DNA of 64,000 bases from Ariolimax columbianus. Its lineage: Eukaryota; Mollusca; Gastropoda; Stylommatophora; Arionidae. Shown piece by piece: positions 1 to 10,411 of this stretch (its first letter is position 1; each line of letters opens with the position of its first letter). Made by a program: the position numbers and the translations under genes. Location: NCBI GenBank assembly GCA_036924085.1, contig JAVGWX010000005.1, forward strand, positions 42,415,664 to 42,479,663, given 5' to 3'. The notes under the pieces were generated by a model that saw only the letters and a list, made by a program, of their open reading frames with translations, had not been told where the DNA came from and did no database searches.

Positions 1-2378
1 AAGAGGCCATGAGAACATTAAAGAAAAGGAAATCTCCCGGAAAAGACGGGATAACAAATGAAATACTGATGGGGCTGGGCCAAACAGCAAAGAGGAAACT
101 GCTATCAGTCCTGAATCAAAGCTGGAAAAGGGGTATTGTACCCCAGGCATGGAAAGACGCAGTACTTGTACCAGTACCAAAGAAAGGAAAAGACAAAACA
201 GATCCAAATGAATACAGTCCTATCAGCCTACTGAGCTGTGTCGGCAAACTGATGGAACGTATGATAAACAACAGACTGATGTGGCATCTGGAAGAAAAAC
301 GCATACTAATTCCACAGCAAGCAGGCTTTAGACAGCACAGATCCACTGAGGATCAGGTCATCCTCATAGCCCAGGAAATAGAAGATGCCTACCAGGTACA
401 GAAACACACAGTAGCGGTTTGGGTGGACCTGGAAAAGGCATTTGACAAAGTCTGGAAAGATGGACTTAGAGTCAAGCTAAGAAGAAGTAAAGTTTGTGGG
501 AAAATGTACAAGTGGATCAACCACTACCTCAAAAACAGAACGGCCAGAGTTCAAGTACAAGGGCAGATGAGCAAAAAGGTGACACTTGAGCAGGGAGTAA
601 CCCAAAGGGGAGTACTGTCACCTACACTCTTCCTGGTGTATATAAATGACATTACAGAGAATATACCAAGAAGAGTCCATAGCTCAATGTTTGCAGACGA
701 TCTGGCTATGTGGACCTCTGAAAAGAATCTCACCATAGCAAGAAATCGGATAGAGCAGGCCCTAACATCGCTGGAAGAGTGGGCGAACTCATGGCTGGTC
801 AAAATAAATGAGGAAAAAACAACATGTACAATATTCTCGCTATCAATCAAACCCCAAAACACCAAATTAAGTCTAAACGGCAAATACCTGCAGCCAAACG
901 ACAACCCAAACTACCTGGGAGTCACATTTGATTGGCGCATGACATGGAAAAGTCAGATTGAGAGAAACCGAATGAGAGCCAGAGAAAGAATGGCAATCAT
1001 GAGGAAACTTGCTGGCACAAGCTGGGGAGCAGACGAAAGTATACTAAAGAAACTGTACACTGGAAGAGTGAGACCAGTTCTCGAGTATGGCATTGCGGCA
1101 TGGACAACAGCAGCAAAGGCAAACTTCGATAAAGTTAGCAAACTCCAAAACCAAGCCATGAGAGTTATAACAGGAGGCATGAAGTCAACGCCAATTGTAG
1201 AACTTGAAAAGATTACAAAACTGCAATCCATGACCGACAGAAGAGACTGCAGAGCCCAGCTGCAATCAGAGAAGCTCAGAAGACTGACTGACCATCCAAT
1301 GCACCAGAGACTAAACAATTTCGGAAATGGGAAACTAAAGGGAAGAAACTTTGCAGAAATAGCCAAAGCAAAGATGCACGAAAACCCCATGAACGCACTA
1401 ACACCAAAGCCCATCCCTACTGTACGAAAACCTACCTGGAGGCAGCATATATTTCCAGAGGTGGTAGAAAATATACCAGGTATTGGAAACAAAAACTGCC
1501 AGTCTGAAAAAGAAAGAAGAGATACTACCCTGATTTACATAACGGAAAACTACCCAAGCATGGACTGGACCCATGCATACACCGACGGTTCCATAACAAA
1601 TACAACACAGAGCGGAGGGGCAGGAGCATTTCTGAATCTACCAAATGGCAGACAAAGAACACTGTCATTCGCTACTGGAAAATACACAAGCAATTTCAGA
1701 GCGGAGGCAGAGGCACTGAGGGCGGCAGTGGAAGAAATGGTGACAGGTAAAAGGAATGAAAGCCACATAGTCCTGCTTACAGATGCACTGGCCGTAGTCA
1801 CAGCACTAAAAAGCCAGAAAAATACTGAACTTAATGATTTAAGAGCAGTACTCTGTTAACTATGCCAGCAGGCCGCACCAAAAAGGGTAGTGGTGCAGTG
1901 GGTTCCATCTCACTGCAACATCCAAGGCAACGAGGAGGCAGACAGACTGGCAAAAGAAGGTGCAAAACTACCACAACCAGATACTAGTATGACATATGAA
2001 GAGTCAAAACGGCTTATTAGAGCTAGATACATGACAAAATAGGAAACCGAACATACTGGCTACACCAAAAATGATGCCTATTACCAGTTGAACAGAAGAG
2101 AGCAGGTCTTGGTCTTCAGATTTCGCACTGGCCACAATAGACTGAGGTACCACCTATTCAACAAATTGAAGATAGGTAGCACCGACGAATGCCTGTGTGG
2201 TACCGGGAAAATGACCGCTGAGCATTTGCTGCAAAACTGTCCGACATACGAGGATCAGAGAGAGCAGATGTGGCCATCACCAGTGGCAACACTAGACAAG
2301 CTCTATGGCAGTGTCGACAGCCTCAGGATGACGGCTGCTTTTCTGACTGCGTACGATGAAGAAGAAGATACACATTAA
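1..2378 (+). mobile_element. I-like LINE, copy A (5' part outside window)
   Basis: This is the 3' part of a non-LTR retrotransposon that continues beyond the left edge. It reads reverse transcriptase, RNase H and a C-terminal Cys/His motif in that order, matching residues about 515-1290 of the intact copy at 10412-14320. The RT core shows DLEKAFDKVW and FADDLAMW. The RNase H part begins with AYTDGS. The 3' end loses about 20 nt found in other copies and finishes in a short GAAGAAGAAG tract near 2357-2367. It belongs to the subfamily whose C-terminus reads VATLDKLYGSVDSLRM, shared with the pieces at 26049 and 51580. Family assignment is by motif order, not by a search. Confidence 0.9.
3..2378 (+). 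pseudogene. Broken RT/RNase H ORF of LINE copy A
   Basis: The frame is open from the window start to a stop at 1857-1859, where related copies have CAA (Gln). It continues in the same frame to a second stop at 2040-2042, where others have TGG (Trp), and then runs to the natural end at 2376-2378. The first stop removes RNase H after its third catalytic Asp (LLTDALAVV), so the fourth motif (WVPSHCNIQGNEEADRLAK) and the Cys/His end are separated. The RT motif-B region reads VTQRGVLSP instead of VPQGGVLSP, a further likely inactivating change. The element should not encode a working enzyme. Confidence 0.88.
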
Positions 2379-3368
2379 CATTTTCAATGGGAACATTTTT
2401 CAGTCACAGTTCTCCTCTAGGGCAGAAAGTGTTCAGTAGAAATTGAGTCTCTTTCTATTAATGCTCTGGCCAACCAACTTGCCTGCTTCATTCAGCTCCT
2501 TTATGAAGCTCTGTTCAGCTTCTGCAGTGCTGAAGCTGAAGATTCAAATGAGAGCATCACGTCATCTATGTTGACACTTCAATCCTGCCATATTAGGGAC
2601 CTAAAAACATCTTCAAAGGGATGAAAAGTTTTGGGTAGATGGTATCTCCTTGTTGAACTTTGTGGGAAATAGTTATAGAGAGTGGCTTGTAGAAGGAGTG
2701 ATTTCTTATTTACCTTCTCTATAAGATGGAAAATGTTACAGAAAGATTCTCAGAATACCCTGGACAGAGAAAAAGACAAATGTAGACCTGGTTTATCAAT
2801 TCCATTTATGCTAGAAAATTCAAATACTTTGGTCACATCAATCTCCCGCTACTATACGCTGAAAGGGCCTAAGTAGCAGAATGTAGTCCAGAGAACATTT
2901 TATACAGCTTGGCTGTGATATTTGCACCTTTCGGTCCAACACATCTGACTTCAGCTAGCATTTTTTGAGTACCGGGTTAGCATTCCCTCTTTGATCCCTT
3001 CTCCTTAGCCAGTCTGCCGTGCTGCAGCCTGTTATCCAGGATCACCGCGTGGAGGTGTAGAAGGGTCTTGGCAGCTCTGGTTCGCTGGCCCTGACGCTAG
3101 TAGTCAGCTATGGGTTGCTGAGCAATGCAGCTCATGCGCGTGCTCAATATCTTGATCTCGACCACATCGAGTAAGAAATGATTCTTCTTCTTGTACAACA
3201 TTCTTTAAGTATGAGAGGTTATGTTTATTACAATACAGAGGTCACTTCTTTCATGAAAATCATGAGGTCTCTGGTATAGCAAGGAGGAGCCCACATGTAA
3301 GTGAGCCCTCTGTCTGTAATACCAACACAACAAACCGACTGTGCCGCACATAGATACCAGTCTATATG
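2379..3368. other. Intergenic; one small LINE RT remnant
   Basis: No host gene was recognised. About 2700-2880 (+) gives WKMLQK followed in another frame by LRIPWTEKKTNVDLVYQ, which resembles the C-terminal region of a LINE reverse transcriptase. It is a small remnant of a family different from copy A. The rest shows nothing supportable. Confidence 0.4.
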
Positions 3369-3380
3369 CTTTTTTATTCT
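3369..3380. repeat. Target-site duplication, left (copy C)
   Basis: CTTTTTTATTCT here is repeated exactly at 3974-3985, on either side of the LINE fragment at 3381-3973. It marks an insertion by target-primed reverse transcription. Confidence 0.75.
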
Positions 3381-3973
3381 TCTTCTTCTTCTTCTTCGTA
3401 CGCAGTCAGACAGTAACCATTATTTTTTCGAAAAAAGCGGCGGTCATCCTGAGGCTCTCGCCACTGCCATAGAGCTTGTCTTGCAGTTCCACTGGTAATG
3501 GCCACATCTGCTCTCTCTGATCCTCGTATGTCGGGCAGTTCTGCAGCAGATGTTCAGCGGTCATTTTACCAGTACCGCACGGGCATTCGTCGGTACACCC
3601 TATCTTCAATTTGTTGAAAAGGTGGTACCTCAGTCTGTTGTGGCCAGTGCGAAGTCTGAAGACAACGACCTGCTCTCTTCAGTTCAACTGGTAATAGGCA
3701 TCGTTTTTGGTGTAACCAGTATGTTCGGTTTCCCATTTGGTCATGTATCTGGCTTTGATAAGCCGTTTTGACTCTTCGTACGTCATACTGGTATCTGTTT
3801 GTGGTAGTCTTGCACCTTCTTTTGCCAGTCTGTCTGCCTCCTCGTTGCCTTGGATGTTGCAGTGTGACGGAACCCACTGTAACACTACCCTTTTTGGTGC
3901 GGACTGCTGGCACAGTTTGCAGAGTGCTGCTCTTAAGTCATTAAGCTCAGTGTTTTTCTGGCTTTTTAGCGCT
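3381..3973 (-). mobile_element. I-like LINE, 5'-truncated copy C
   Basis: This is a short 3' piece of the I-like family in reverse orientation. It starts (reading +) with a (TTC)n tail at about 3380-3397, then a 3' UTR of only about 25 nt, then the C-terminus including CTDECPCGTGKMTAEH and the last RNase H motif WVPSHCNIQGNEEADRLAKE. The frame has one internal stop near 3679, where an Arg CGA codon became TGA after the residues AYYQLN. The perfect 12-bp duplications on both sides show it inserted in this truncated form. It codes for nothing functional. Confidence 0.88.
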
Positions 3974-3985
3974 CTTTTTTATTCT
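3974..3985. repeat. Target-site duplication, right (copy C)
   Basis: Exact partner of 3369-3380. It defines the truncated 5' end of the inserted LINE at 3973/3974. Confidence 0.75.
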
Positions 3986-4422
3986 GATTCCTGAAGAAAT
4001 TATTTATTCACGCTTTTCTTATTGTAAAATAAGATATTTTTTGATAGTTTACTGCCATACACAGAATCCACTCTCAGCGGTGAGAGGTGCAATACTATAA
4101 GTTTGAGAGTTGTTCTACCTCAAATGAGTTATTTAAGTGCCTTTAATTTTCATTCATCCGTGCTGCAATAAAATTCTGCATCAATTCAGCCAATATTTTT
4201 TATTTGTACCAATATAATCTAGGTTCTTTTATTTATTACTTGTTAGCTCATGTCTTCTCTGTCTGACATTCTAATATGCACACCATTTTTCAATTCTCCA
4301 TATCACTTACATACATTTCATTGTTGCTATGATAGCTTATATTATTTTAATTTTAATGCTGTGTTTAGTTTATTACACTTGTCAATTCTGAATCTGGTGT
4401 TTTTGCCTTGTTTTCTATTTAG
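3986..4422 (+). other. AT-rich intron-like sequence
   Basis: No repeat or ORF was recognised. The stretch ends in a pyrimidine-rich run and an AG at 4421-4422, the likely acceptor of the downstream exon, so it is probably part of an intron of the amidohydrolase-like gene. Confidence 0.4.
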
Positions 4423-4620
4423 GATCATTCTCATGGGCAGTAGCTGAAAAATGTGCATCACAGGATTTCTGGCCTGACATCATCAGTACAGATCTGCACC
4501 AAGACAGTGTAAATGGCCCAGCTTACGATCTACCATGTGTAATGACTAAAATGTTACATATAGGAATGCCTCTGGGGGATATAATAGAAGCAGTGACTAC
4601 AACTCCAGCAAAAGCAATAG
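4423..4620 (+). CDS. Amidohydrolase/deacetylase-like gene, penultimate exon
   Basis: The exon runs between an acceptor AG (4421-4422, after TTGTTTTCTATTT) and a donor GT (4621-4622). Its 198 nt read SFSWAVAEKCASQDFWP, then ISTDLHQDSVNGPAYDLP, then MTKMLHIGMPLGDIIEAVTT and TPAKAIG. This matches the C-terminal half of the metal-dependent amidohydrolase superfamily, in particular the deacetylase/dihydroorotase-like group. There STDLH carries the conserved Asp of the metal site, and MPLxxxIxxxTxxPAxxIG is the usual helix before the last strands. Both exon boundaries fall after the first base of a Gly codon, so phases fit. The substrate cannot be told. Upstream exons holding the HxH motif were not found between 1 and 4422; they may lie to the left. 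Confidence 0.75.
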
Positions 4621-4846
4621 GTAGTACTAAATGTTTGTATTTTAGTTTAAGAGGATCATCTTTATCTCCAAATGCTGTGCTGAATTTGGTATGCAATCTT
4701 AGATCCAGTTTGTGATTCCTAGTCACTATATTTTTGTGTTGCCCTGTGTCATATATTTTAACTGCACAGTTATCTTCCATCTTTGTTGATCTATAATTTT
4801 TTACAAGAAGGGTACGCCTACCATGATTTATTTTTCTTATCTTCAG

Positions 4847-5094
4847 GAAAACTTGGAGAGATTGGACAATTAGGATTAGGGATGGCTGCTGACATCACAG
4901 TCCTGAAAATTGATGATGTATCTGTAAGCCTAGAAGACTCATATGGTGATGTAAGGATAGTGAAAAAATGTTTTGTACCTATTGCTGTATATATTGGTGG
5001 ATGTAGATACCCTGTTGATGCAGAGAGAAGGTGGCCCAATCCGGCTTGTGCCATAGAGTGTTGCACCAGGGTGGCCATAAACAATAGCAGGTAA
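4847..5094 (+). CDS. Amidohydrolase/deacetylase-like gene, last coding exon
   Basis: The exon starts after TTTTTCTTATCTTCAG (AG at 4845-4846). Its first two bases complete a Gly codon begun in the exon ending at 4620. It reads GKLGEIGQLGLGMAADITVL, then KIDDVSVSLEDSYGDVRIVK and CFVPIAVYIGGCRYP, and stops with TAA at 5092-5094. GxIGxLxxGxxADxTVL is the typical C-terminal signature of amidohydrolases, where the chain returns to the small beta-sandwich. The roughly 20-residue end after YPVDAERRW has no family match I know. A donor-like AGGTAATG overlaps the stop, so an alternative longer end is possible. The 226-nt intron is short. Confidence 0.75.
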
Positions 5095-5129
5095 TGACAC
5101 AAAATTAATGACAAGCATTATATGGTCAT

Positions 5130-7530
5130 TTAATATAACAATAATAGTTGCTTATCGCAAGCGAAGATGGAGACAGTGTCAGACATGTTTATTCAGATGT
5201 GACCGCAAATGACTGTAGAGTGATCTGAGCGTGAGAAACTCCACTGTTAGTAGTAGTAGGGCACACGTGGACAGGATTTGTAATTGGGCTGTCTTGCACT
5301 CTGTCCTTTTGTGCAGCTCGCTTTTTCTGCGCCTCAGTAATGGTTCTCTACTTAGTTATTTTAGCACCATGTATAGTGATATTGCGCCAGAGTGAACGGT
5401 TCGGAGGAAGCAGCTCCCAGGCAGCGACATCAATGGAGAAACTATTCAAAGAAACTTTTAGTGTCTTTGTATTGTTTCTTCTGTCTCCCCGATATGCCCT
5501 TGCCTGTCTGGAGCTCACCAAAAAAGTTATTTAGGGATGTGCTCATCTGACAAACGAAAATCATGCCCAGTACATCCGATCTGGGCTTTCAGTAACAGCG
5601 TATGGATGCCAGAGAGTCTCGCCCAGCTGAGGACTACAGAATTGGATGCTCTATCCTGCTAGCCAATCCTGAGCAGCCTGCGGAGACAGCTTACATGGAA
5701 ATAATTTGTTTCCTGATATGTCTACTATATACTTGTACAGAAGGATGATTAGCACAACAGCATGATACACATTTATCTTGGTGGCAACAGTGATTCCTTG
5801 CTGGTCTCAAACATTTGCACCATAGTCTTTCATTGACAGCGATCGCCTTGGAAATCCTGTTGTGTACTTCAGAGTTTATATTTGCGTCTCTAGTGAGGGT
5901 ACTACCAAGGTAGGTAAAACTTTCAACTGCTTGTAGACGTTGGCCTTGTAGAATTATATTTGATACGCGGTAGAAATATTATCTCTGTTTTTTGTGTGTG
6001 TTTACCTCGAGACCAAAGTTAGTGCACACAGTTGAAAACTCATCCATAGTTGTCTGCATGTTCTGTTCTGAGCACTTGTTAATGGCACAGTCATCAGCAA
6101 ATAGATCTAAGATTGTTGCTTCTTTCACCTTTGTAAAGGACCTTAGGGGCTTCAGATTGAAGAGCTGCCCACCTGTCCTGTATCTTTTATGCACGCCAGT
6201 GTTGCAGCCGTGTGTAGCATCAGACAGCATGGCTGCAAATGACAGCCATGTTTGACTCCATTTATTACTGGGAATCCTGCAAAAAAGTTTACCATCATTC
6301 ATTACACGAACCGACATACCATCATGAAACTTGTGGACAACTGTGATGAATTTTTCTGGGTAACCACATTTGATTTTCCAGTGTCTGTAACTGTTGACAG
6401 TATCAAAGACCTTTGTCAGGTCAGTAACAGTCGTGTACAGATCACAATGTTGTTCCTGTCTAGTCGTTTGTTTCTGCATGTCGCTGGATTTCAACTGCTT
6501 TGCTGCTAGACATCCTGCATAGTGGAGCTGGTACTGGACAATCTTGCGAATATTAGTTTTTAGAAGATGAGGGCTAGTCTTGGTGAAGCCTTAATAAACA
6601 ATGTTTTTCATCCAGCAGAGTCTTAATAGCCTCATTGTTGTCATCAAACCAGTCTTGGTTTCTGCAAGCTTCATGACTCAGAACAGTTTAGTTGGCAGCA
6701 TCCTTCATAAGGGTCCATTTATCCCCCACTGTTTTTATGGAGAACTGTGTGTCTGTCAGCCAGCTGTCCAGAGCCCTGAAAAAGCCTTCTGCATTGGGCA
6801 CACTTTGCAGATATTAAGTCTATTCACAAGTTTTTTTTTACCATGGGCTCTATGTGAAAGTTAAACTTTGACACAATGAGCCTGTGATCTGTTGAATACT
6901 CTGCACCACACATAGCTTTTGTCACTCGCATTTGCTGTCTGTCTCTACTTCTGGGTGAGGACATATTCAATAAGATGCCACTGCTTAGAGCGGTGATGGA
7001 TCCACAACGTCTTGTTGTGGGTGGGCAGCCAAAACATGGTGTTGGTGATGGAAAGATCATGAGAGAATCAAAAGTAGCAACCCATTGTTGTTGCACTTGC
7101 CCATGTCATGTACCCCAAGTACATTTTCCCAGGACTAATTGTTGACCCCTACTCTGGCATTGAAGTCATAAGGATAACGAACGAGCTTCTTAGACTTTGG
7201 AATCGACAAGATGAGGGAGTGTAGATTCTCAAAGAGTTTATCCTCAGGGTTAGTTATTGTTGGGGCATAGGTGCTGATCACTGTAACACTCCTCCTATGT
7301 CCCAATTATAGTTGGTTAGTCATTAGCCAGTTATTGATACCCTGTGGCGAAACTGACACCAGCCTCGTGCCTTTCTGTACTGTCAAACTACTCCAAAAGA
7401 ACTCCACAGCTTCTGTGATTTGGCCCTCTCTGAGTAATCTTTTGTCAGTAAGAGCAACTACATTCACCTTGTAGTGTGTCAGTATTGTGCACACATTTCA
7501 CGTGCTGAAGGTAAGAGCCTGTATTCTGTA
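5130..7530 (-). mobile_element. RTE-like LINE, degenerate, nearly full length
   Basis: This is a reverse-oriented non-LTR element, broken by many stops and shifts. From its 5' side (7530) it shows endonuclease pieces: VVALTDKRL with FFWSSLTVQKGTRLVSVSPQ at about 7306-7494, and AMCGAEYSTDHRLIVSKFNF at about 6850-6940. RT follows at 5979-6494 with DLTKVFDTVNSYRHWKIKCG, motif C as LFADDCAINKC, and FGLEVNTHKK. A decayed C-terminal region spans 5200-5970. The 3' end carries the family's signature near 5145-5175 (TTATCGCAAGCGAAGATGG on +), also seen at 9275, 22990 and 62040. The first endonuclease Trp codon (TWN) is TGA. It abuts the amidohydrolase stop and may sit in that gene's 3' flank. Confidence 0.8.
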
Positions 7531-8925
7531 TCAATCACGCGGTGCATCTGTTTATTAAAATGTCTGACACTGTGACTCGCGATTAAATAGATTAAAGTGA
7601 GGACCACTTACGCTGTTGTCAATCTCGCTCTTTCATCCTGAGCAACCCTGGTGACAAGATGTAGTCAAGATGACTGAAGATAGCACTGGATACAGATTTT
7701 ACCTCAGGGTTTAAGATATATATATATCGTTTGATTTCTGTTGCACAGTCAAATGAAAAAAACGCAGCGGGGGACATTCTTAATGTACGGACACAAATTT
7801 CATTGCATTTAGTTAATCGACAGCAGCTACAAACTTAGACAAGACATTAAGTGAGAGGAATAACTTTTACTGTCTTAAACTAAGCAGATATTTTATAGAC
7901 GATGTATTGTGTCAACATTAGTTCAAGATGCATTAGGCATGTAGTGTTGATTTTACAGATGAACACATCAGGTAACATCTTTGCTTAATGCCCAGTGAAG
8001 TCTTTCTTGTGGACGGGCTTCACGCTGGGCAGCGGGAGCTGTGTGTGAATACCAGCTGACTTTCAACACCAACTCGCACCAGTTCTGTATGTCACTACAC
8101 AAGAGATGAGTTGGTACAGGCTTTATTCAAAGCAAGCTAGTTATTCCAAAGAAGACTTCGCACGAGTTGATCAGACCTCAGCAGGACTGGGTTTATTTTC
8201 ACCTCCCAATCCTGACGGAAAATAATGCCTCTGCTCATCAACATCGTTGATAATACCACACTAAACATACTGACAATTGTGCTGATAGACATGTTTCTAT
8301 TTCTCCAGAGACCATCTTCATCCTGATATAAATGTAATTAGCACAGTTTTCTAGCCGACTCTTGACTTTTTTGAGCCAGTAGTTAATAATTAAAGCTACA
8401 TAAAAGTGATAAACACACTGAAGCTTTGAGACAAATGTGCCTTAATGGCTACCAGATTCTCTATCAATGGGTGCACACCACCGCCGGATCTGGGTCATGA
8501 CTGATTCGTTTAGAGATGCAACGTTTGAATTGTCAGACACCTGAAATGTGATACCTCGAACATAGTACTGTAGTAAAAATGCAGATTAGAGTTGTGGGCT
8601 TTCACTGTGCTGGTGAAGACAAAATGGAATCTTAACTACCGCCCGGCTTTGTCTGCTCAAGTTTTAGACCGACCTGAGTGTCATCATACGAGGAGAAAGA
8701 TACTTGAATATCGTGATTCTTGGCAGTCAAGCGGAATGAATAATATTCTAATCGAAGGTTTACACAAACACAGGGAGACGTATGGTGCAGCGATCTTGAA
8801 AAAGACCATAATTTTATATATGCTGACAAATCACATAGCAACAAATCGCATAGAATAATCAGTCTTATTCATCATGTGAACAAAAATACTCCTTTGTATT
8901 ATAATAGAAAGGGTAAGAAATAGAA
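7531..8925. other. Intergenic, no gene recognised
   Basis: There is no recognisable coding sequence in this 1.4 kb. The + strand reading frame at 8592-8858 has no motif I know, and its composition resembles its surroundings. A short TATATATATA run lies near 7715. The sequence may be old repeat debris. Confidence 0.35.
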
Positions 8926-9245
8926 TACACCCAGACATTTCTAATACTCATTTTGATTTCGATACTGATAAAGGTACAAGAAATGCAATCTTTACATTAT
9001 CAGTGCTCATGGAGATATATATTGAGGTATAGAGAGACCTTTATATGTGCTTTACAGACTAATCAAAATCTTTTGATAAGATTAAACATCAAGATCTTTT
9101 TGATATCCTACATAAATTAAATATAGATGGAGAAGATCTTAGAATAATAAGTAATATATTTTGGGAGCAGGAATTCTTTATCAGATTTGAAGGAGAATTA
9201 AGTGAATTCATAGCATTTAAAAGAGGTCTGTGTGCTGTCACCTGA
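8926..9245 (+). mobile_element. LINE reverse-transcriptase fragment
   Basis: Read in pieces, the + strand gives MERYIEVQRDLYMC-like sequence, then TNQ.FDKIKHQDLFDILHKL, IDGEDLRIISNIFWEQEFF and IRFEGELSEFIAFKRGLC. This is the motif-A helix to motif-B stretch of a LINE RT, in which the catalytic Asp region is frameshifted. It stops at the 3' end of the RTE-like element at 9255. The family is not assigned. It is non-functional. Confidence 0.6.
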
Positions 9246-9640
9246 TTTTTTTCAACATAATAATAATAGCCATCCATCGCAAGTGATGATAATAGCAATT
9301 AGACATGGTGTGTTGCACTTCAATCGTGAGTCCGGAGGTGGCTGTATAATCCAATTCTGGCACGGAAACCCCTTCCATGTATGTAGCATATTAGATCAGA
9401 ATTGTGCGTTTCAGTTGTTTTGTCTTTTTGCAAGCATTTTTTCTGTGCTTCGGAAGCTCGGCGTTTCTCAGCATTGGAGGTGTCTCTGATGGTGGTTCCA
9501 CACCATGCCTTGTGGTTCTGTGCGAGGCATTTCCATGAGTTTGCATCGATGTTGAAGCGTGTCAGAGATACTTTGAAGCGCTTCTTTTGGCCACTGACCA
9601 GACGCAGGCCCTCTTTTAGCTCACCATACATTAGTTGTTT

Positions 9641-9652
9641 GGGAATGCGGTT
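9641..9652. repeat. SINE target-site duplication, left
   Basis: GGGAATGCGGTT matches GGGAATGCAGTT at 9912-9923 with one mismatch, bracketing the SINE. Confidence 0.7.
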
Positions 9653-9911
9653 TTCATTTTTGTATTTTTTGGTGCATTCGCCTTATTTCTATAATCCCCA
9701 AGGCGGTGTGCATTGCACTGTGGTTTTTATTTTGCGCCTGTCGGCCCAGTGCATCCGACTAAAGCATGCATTTTATGTAAGGGTCTGCTTCCTCCTGCGT
9801 TTTATAAGGGTTTGCTTCCCCAGAATAATGACCGGTGCTGTGATGGGGATCGAACCCAGCACCTTCGGATTGTGAGCCATGTCACTTAACCACTAGCCCA
9901 TGCCGTTCCCT
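9653..9911 (-). mobile_element. tRNA-derived SINE, family 1, copy 1
   Basis: On the minus strand the element opens with a tRNA-like head. GGGCTAGTGGTTAAG resembles a polymerase III A box, and GGGTTCGATCCCC is an almost perfect B box about 40 nt later. A body of about 150 nt follows, containing TCGGATGCACTGGGCCGACA and CACAGTGCAATGCAC, then an A-rich tail (ACCAAAAAATACAAAAATG). Near-perfect 12-bp duplications flank it, so it inserted into the RTE-like LINE after that element landed. The body block also occurs in the 5' leader of the I-like LINE (see 14250-14407). The second copy is at 23557-23760. Confidence 0.85.
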
Positions 9912-9923
9912 GGGAATGCAGTT
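9912..9923. repeat. SINE target-site duplication, right
   Basis: Partner of 9641-9652 with one G/A difference. Confidence 0.7.
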
Positions 9924-10374
9924 GACTGGCATATGCACGACATGGCCGGCCCACCTAATCTGGGTCTTCTGCAACAGTGTATGAATGCTCTGCATTATTG
10001 CCCTCATGAGAATCTCTGTGTCTGGTACCCTATCTGCCACTGTATTGTCAACAATCTACAGAGACAGCTTGTATTGATGTGGTTTATTTTCCTAGCATGC
10101 CTACTGTACACAGTCCACATCTGACTGGCATACAGAAGAGTGAGGAGCACTATGGCTCGTTAGACTTTGAGTTTTGTATCGAGACTAAGACCCCTCCGAT
10201 TCCAAACGCTGTTGCGTGGCCACCCAAAGTCAGCACTGGCCTTGGAGATTCTGTTACTGACCTCAGAGTCAATAGTAGTTTCCCTGGAAAGAGGGCTGCC
10301 AAGGTAAGTGAAGCTGTCTACTGATTGAAGGTGCTCATTCTTGACTCTGATATCTGGATTGCGATATGCATCAC

Positions 10375-10386
10375 TCTCGGCAGTCT
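10375..10386. repeat. Target-site duplication of LINE B, left
   Basis: TCTCGGCAGTCT here is repeated exactly at 14408-14419. Joining the two flanks through one copy restores the reading frame of the RTE-like host element (TEVMFQTAESDAYRN). Confidence 0.9.
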
Positions 10387-10411
10387 TCTTCTTCTTCTTC
10401 TGCGTACACAG

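Larger units (their letters stand above)
9255..10386 (-). mobile_element. RTE-like LINE, 3' part (split by SINE and LINE B)
   Basis: This is the downstream half of an RTE-like LINE whose upstream half is at 14408-15195. Reading in reverse from 10386, the frame gives NEHLQSVDSFTYLGSPLSRE, DSEVSNRISKASADFG, VYRAIVLLTLLYASQMWTVY and SRHARKINHINTSCL. It is then interrupted by a SINE at 9653-9911. After the SINE it continues with YGELKEGLRLVSGQKKRFKV and ends in GRGFRARIGLYSHLRTHD at about 9320. That end is a degenerate C2H2-like finger: family members have two Cys before it, and one is lost here (CYIHGR). The 3' terminus near 9260-9290 has the ATAATAATAG and CATCGCAAGTGATG signature. Confidence 0.85.

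Noticed and set aside
9835..9911. Possible tRNA gene on the minus strand
   Set aside because: The B box is good, but the element has a SINE body and target duplications, and the 3' acceptor side does not pair convincingly.
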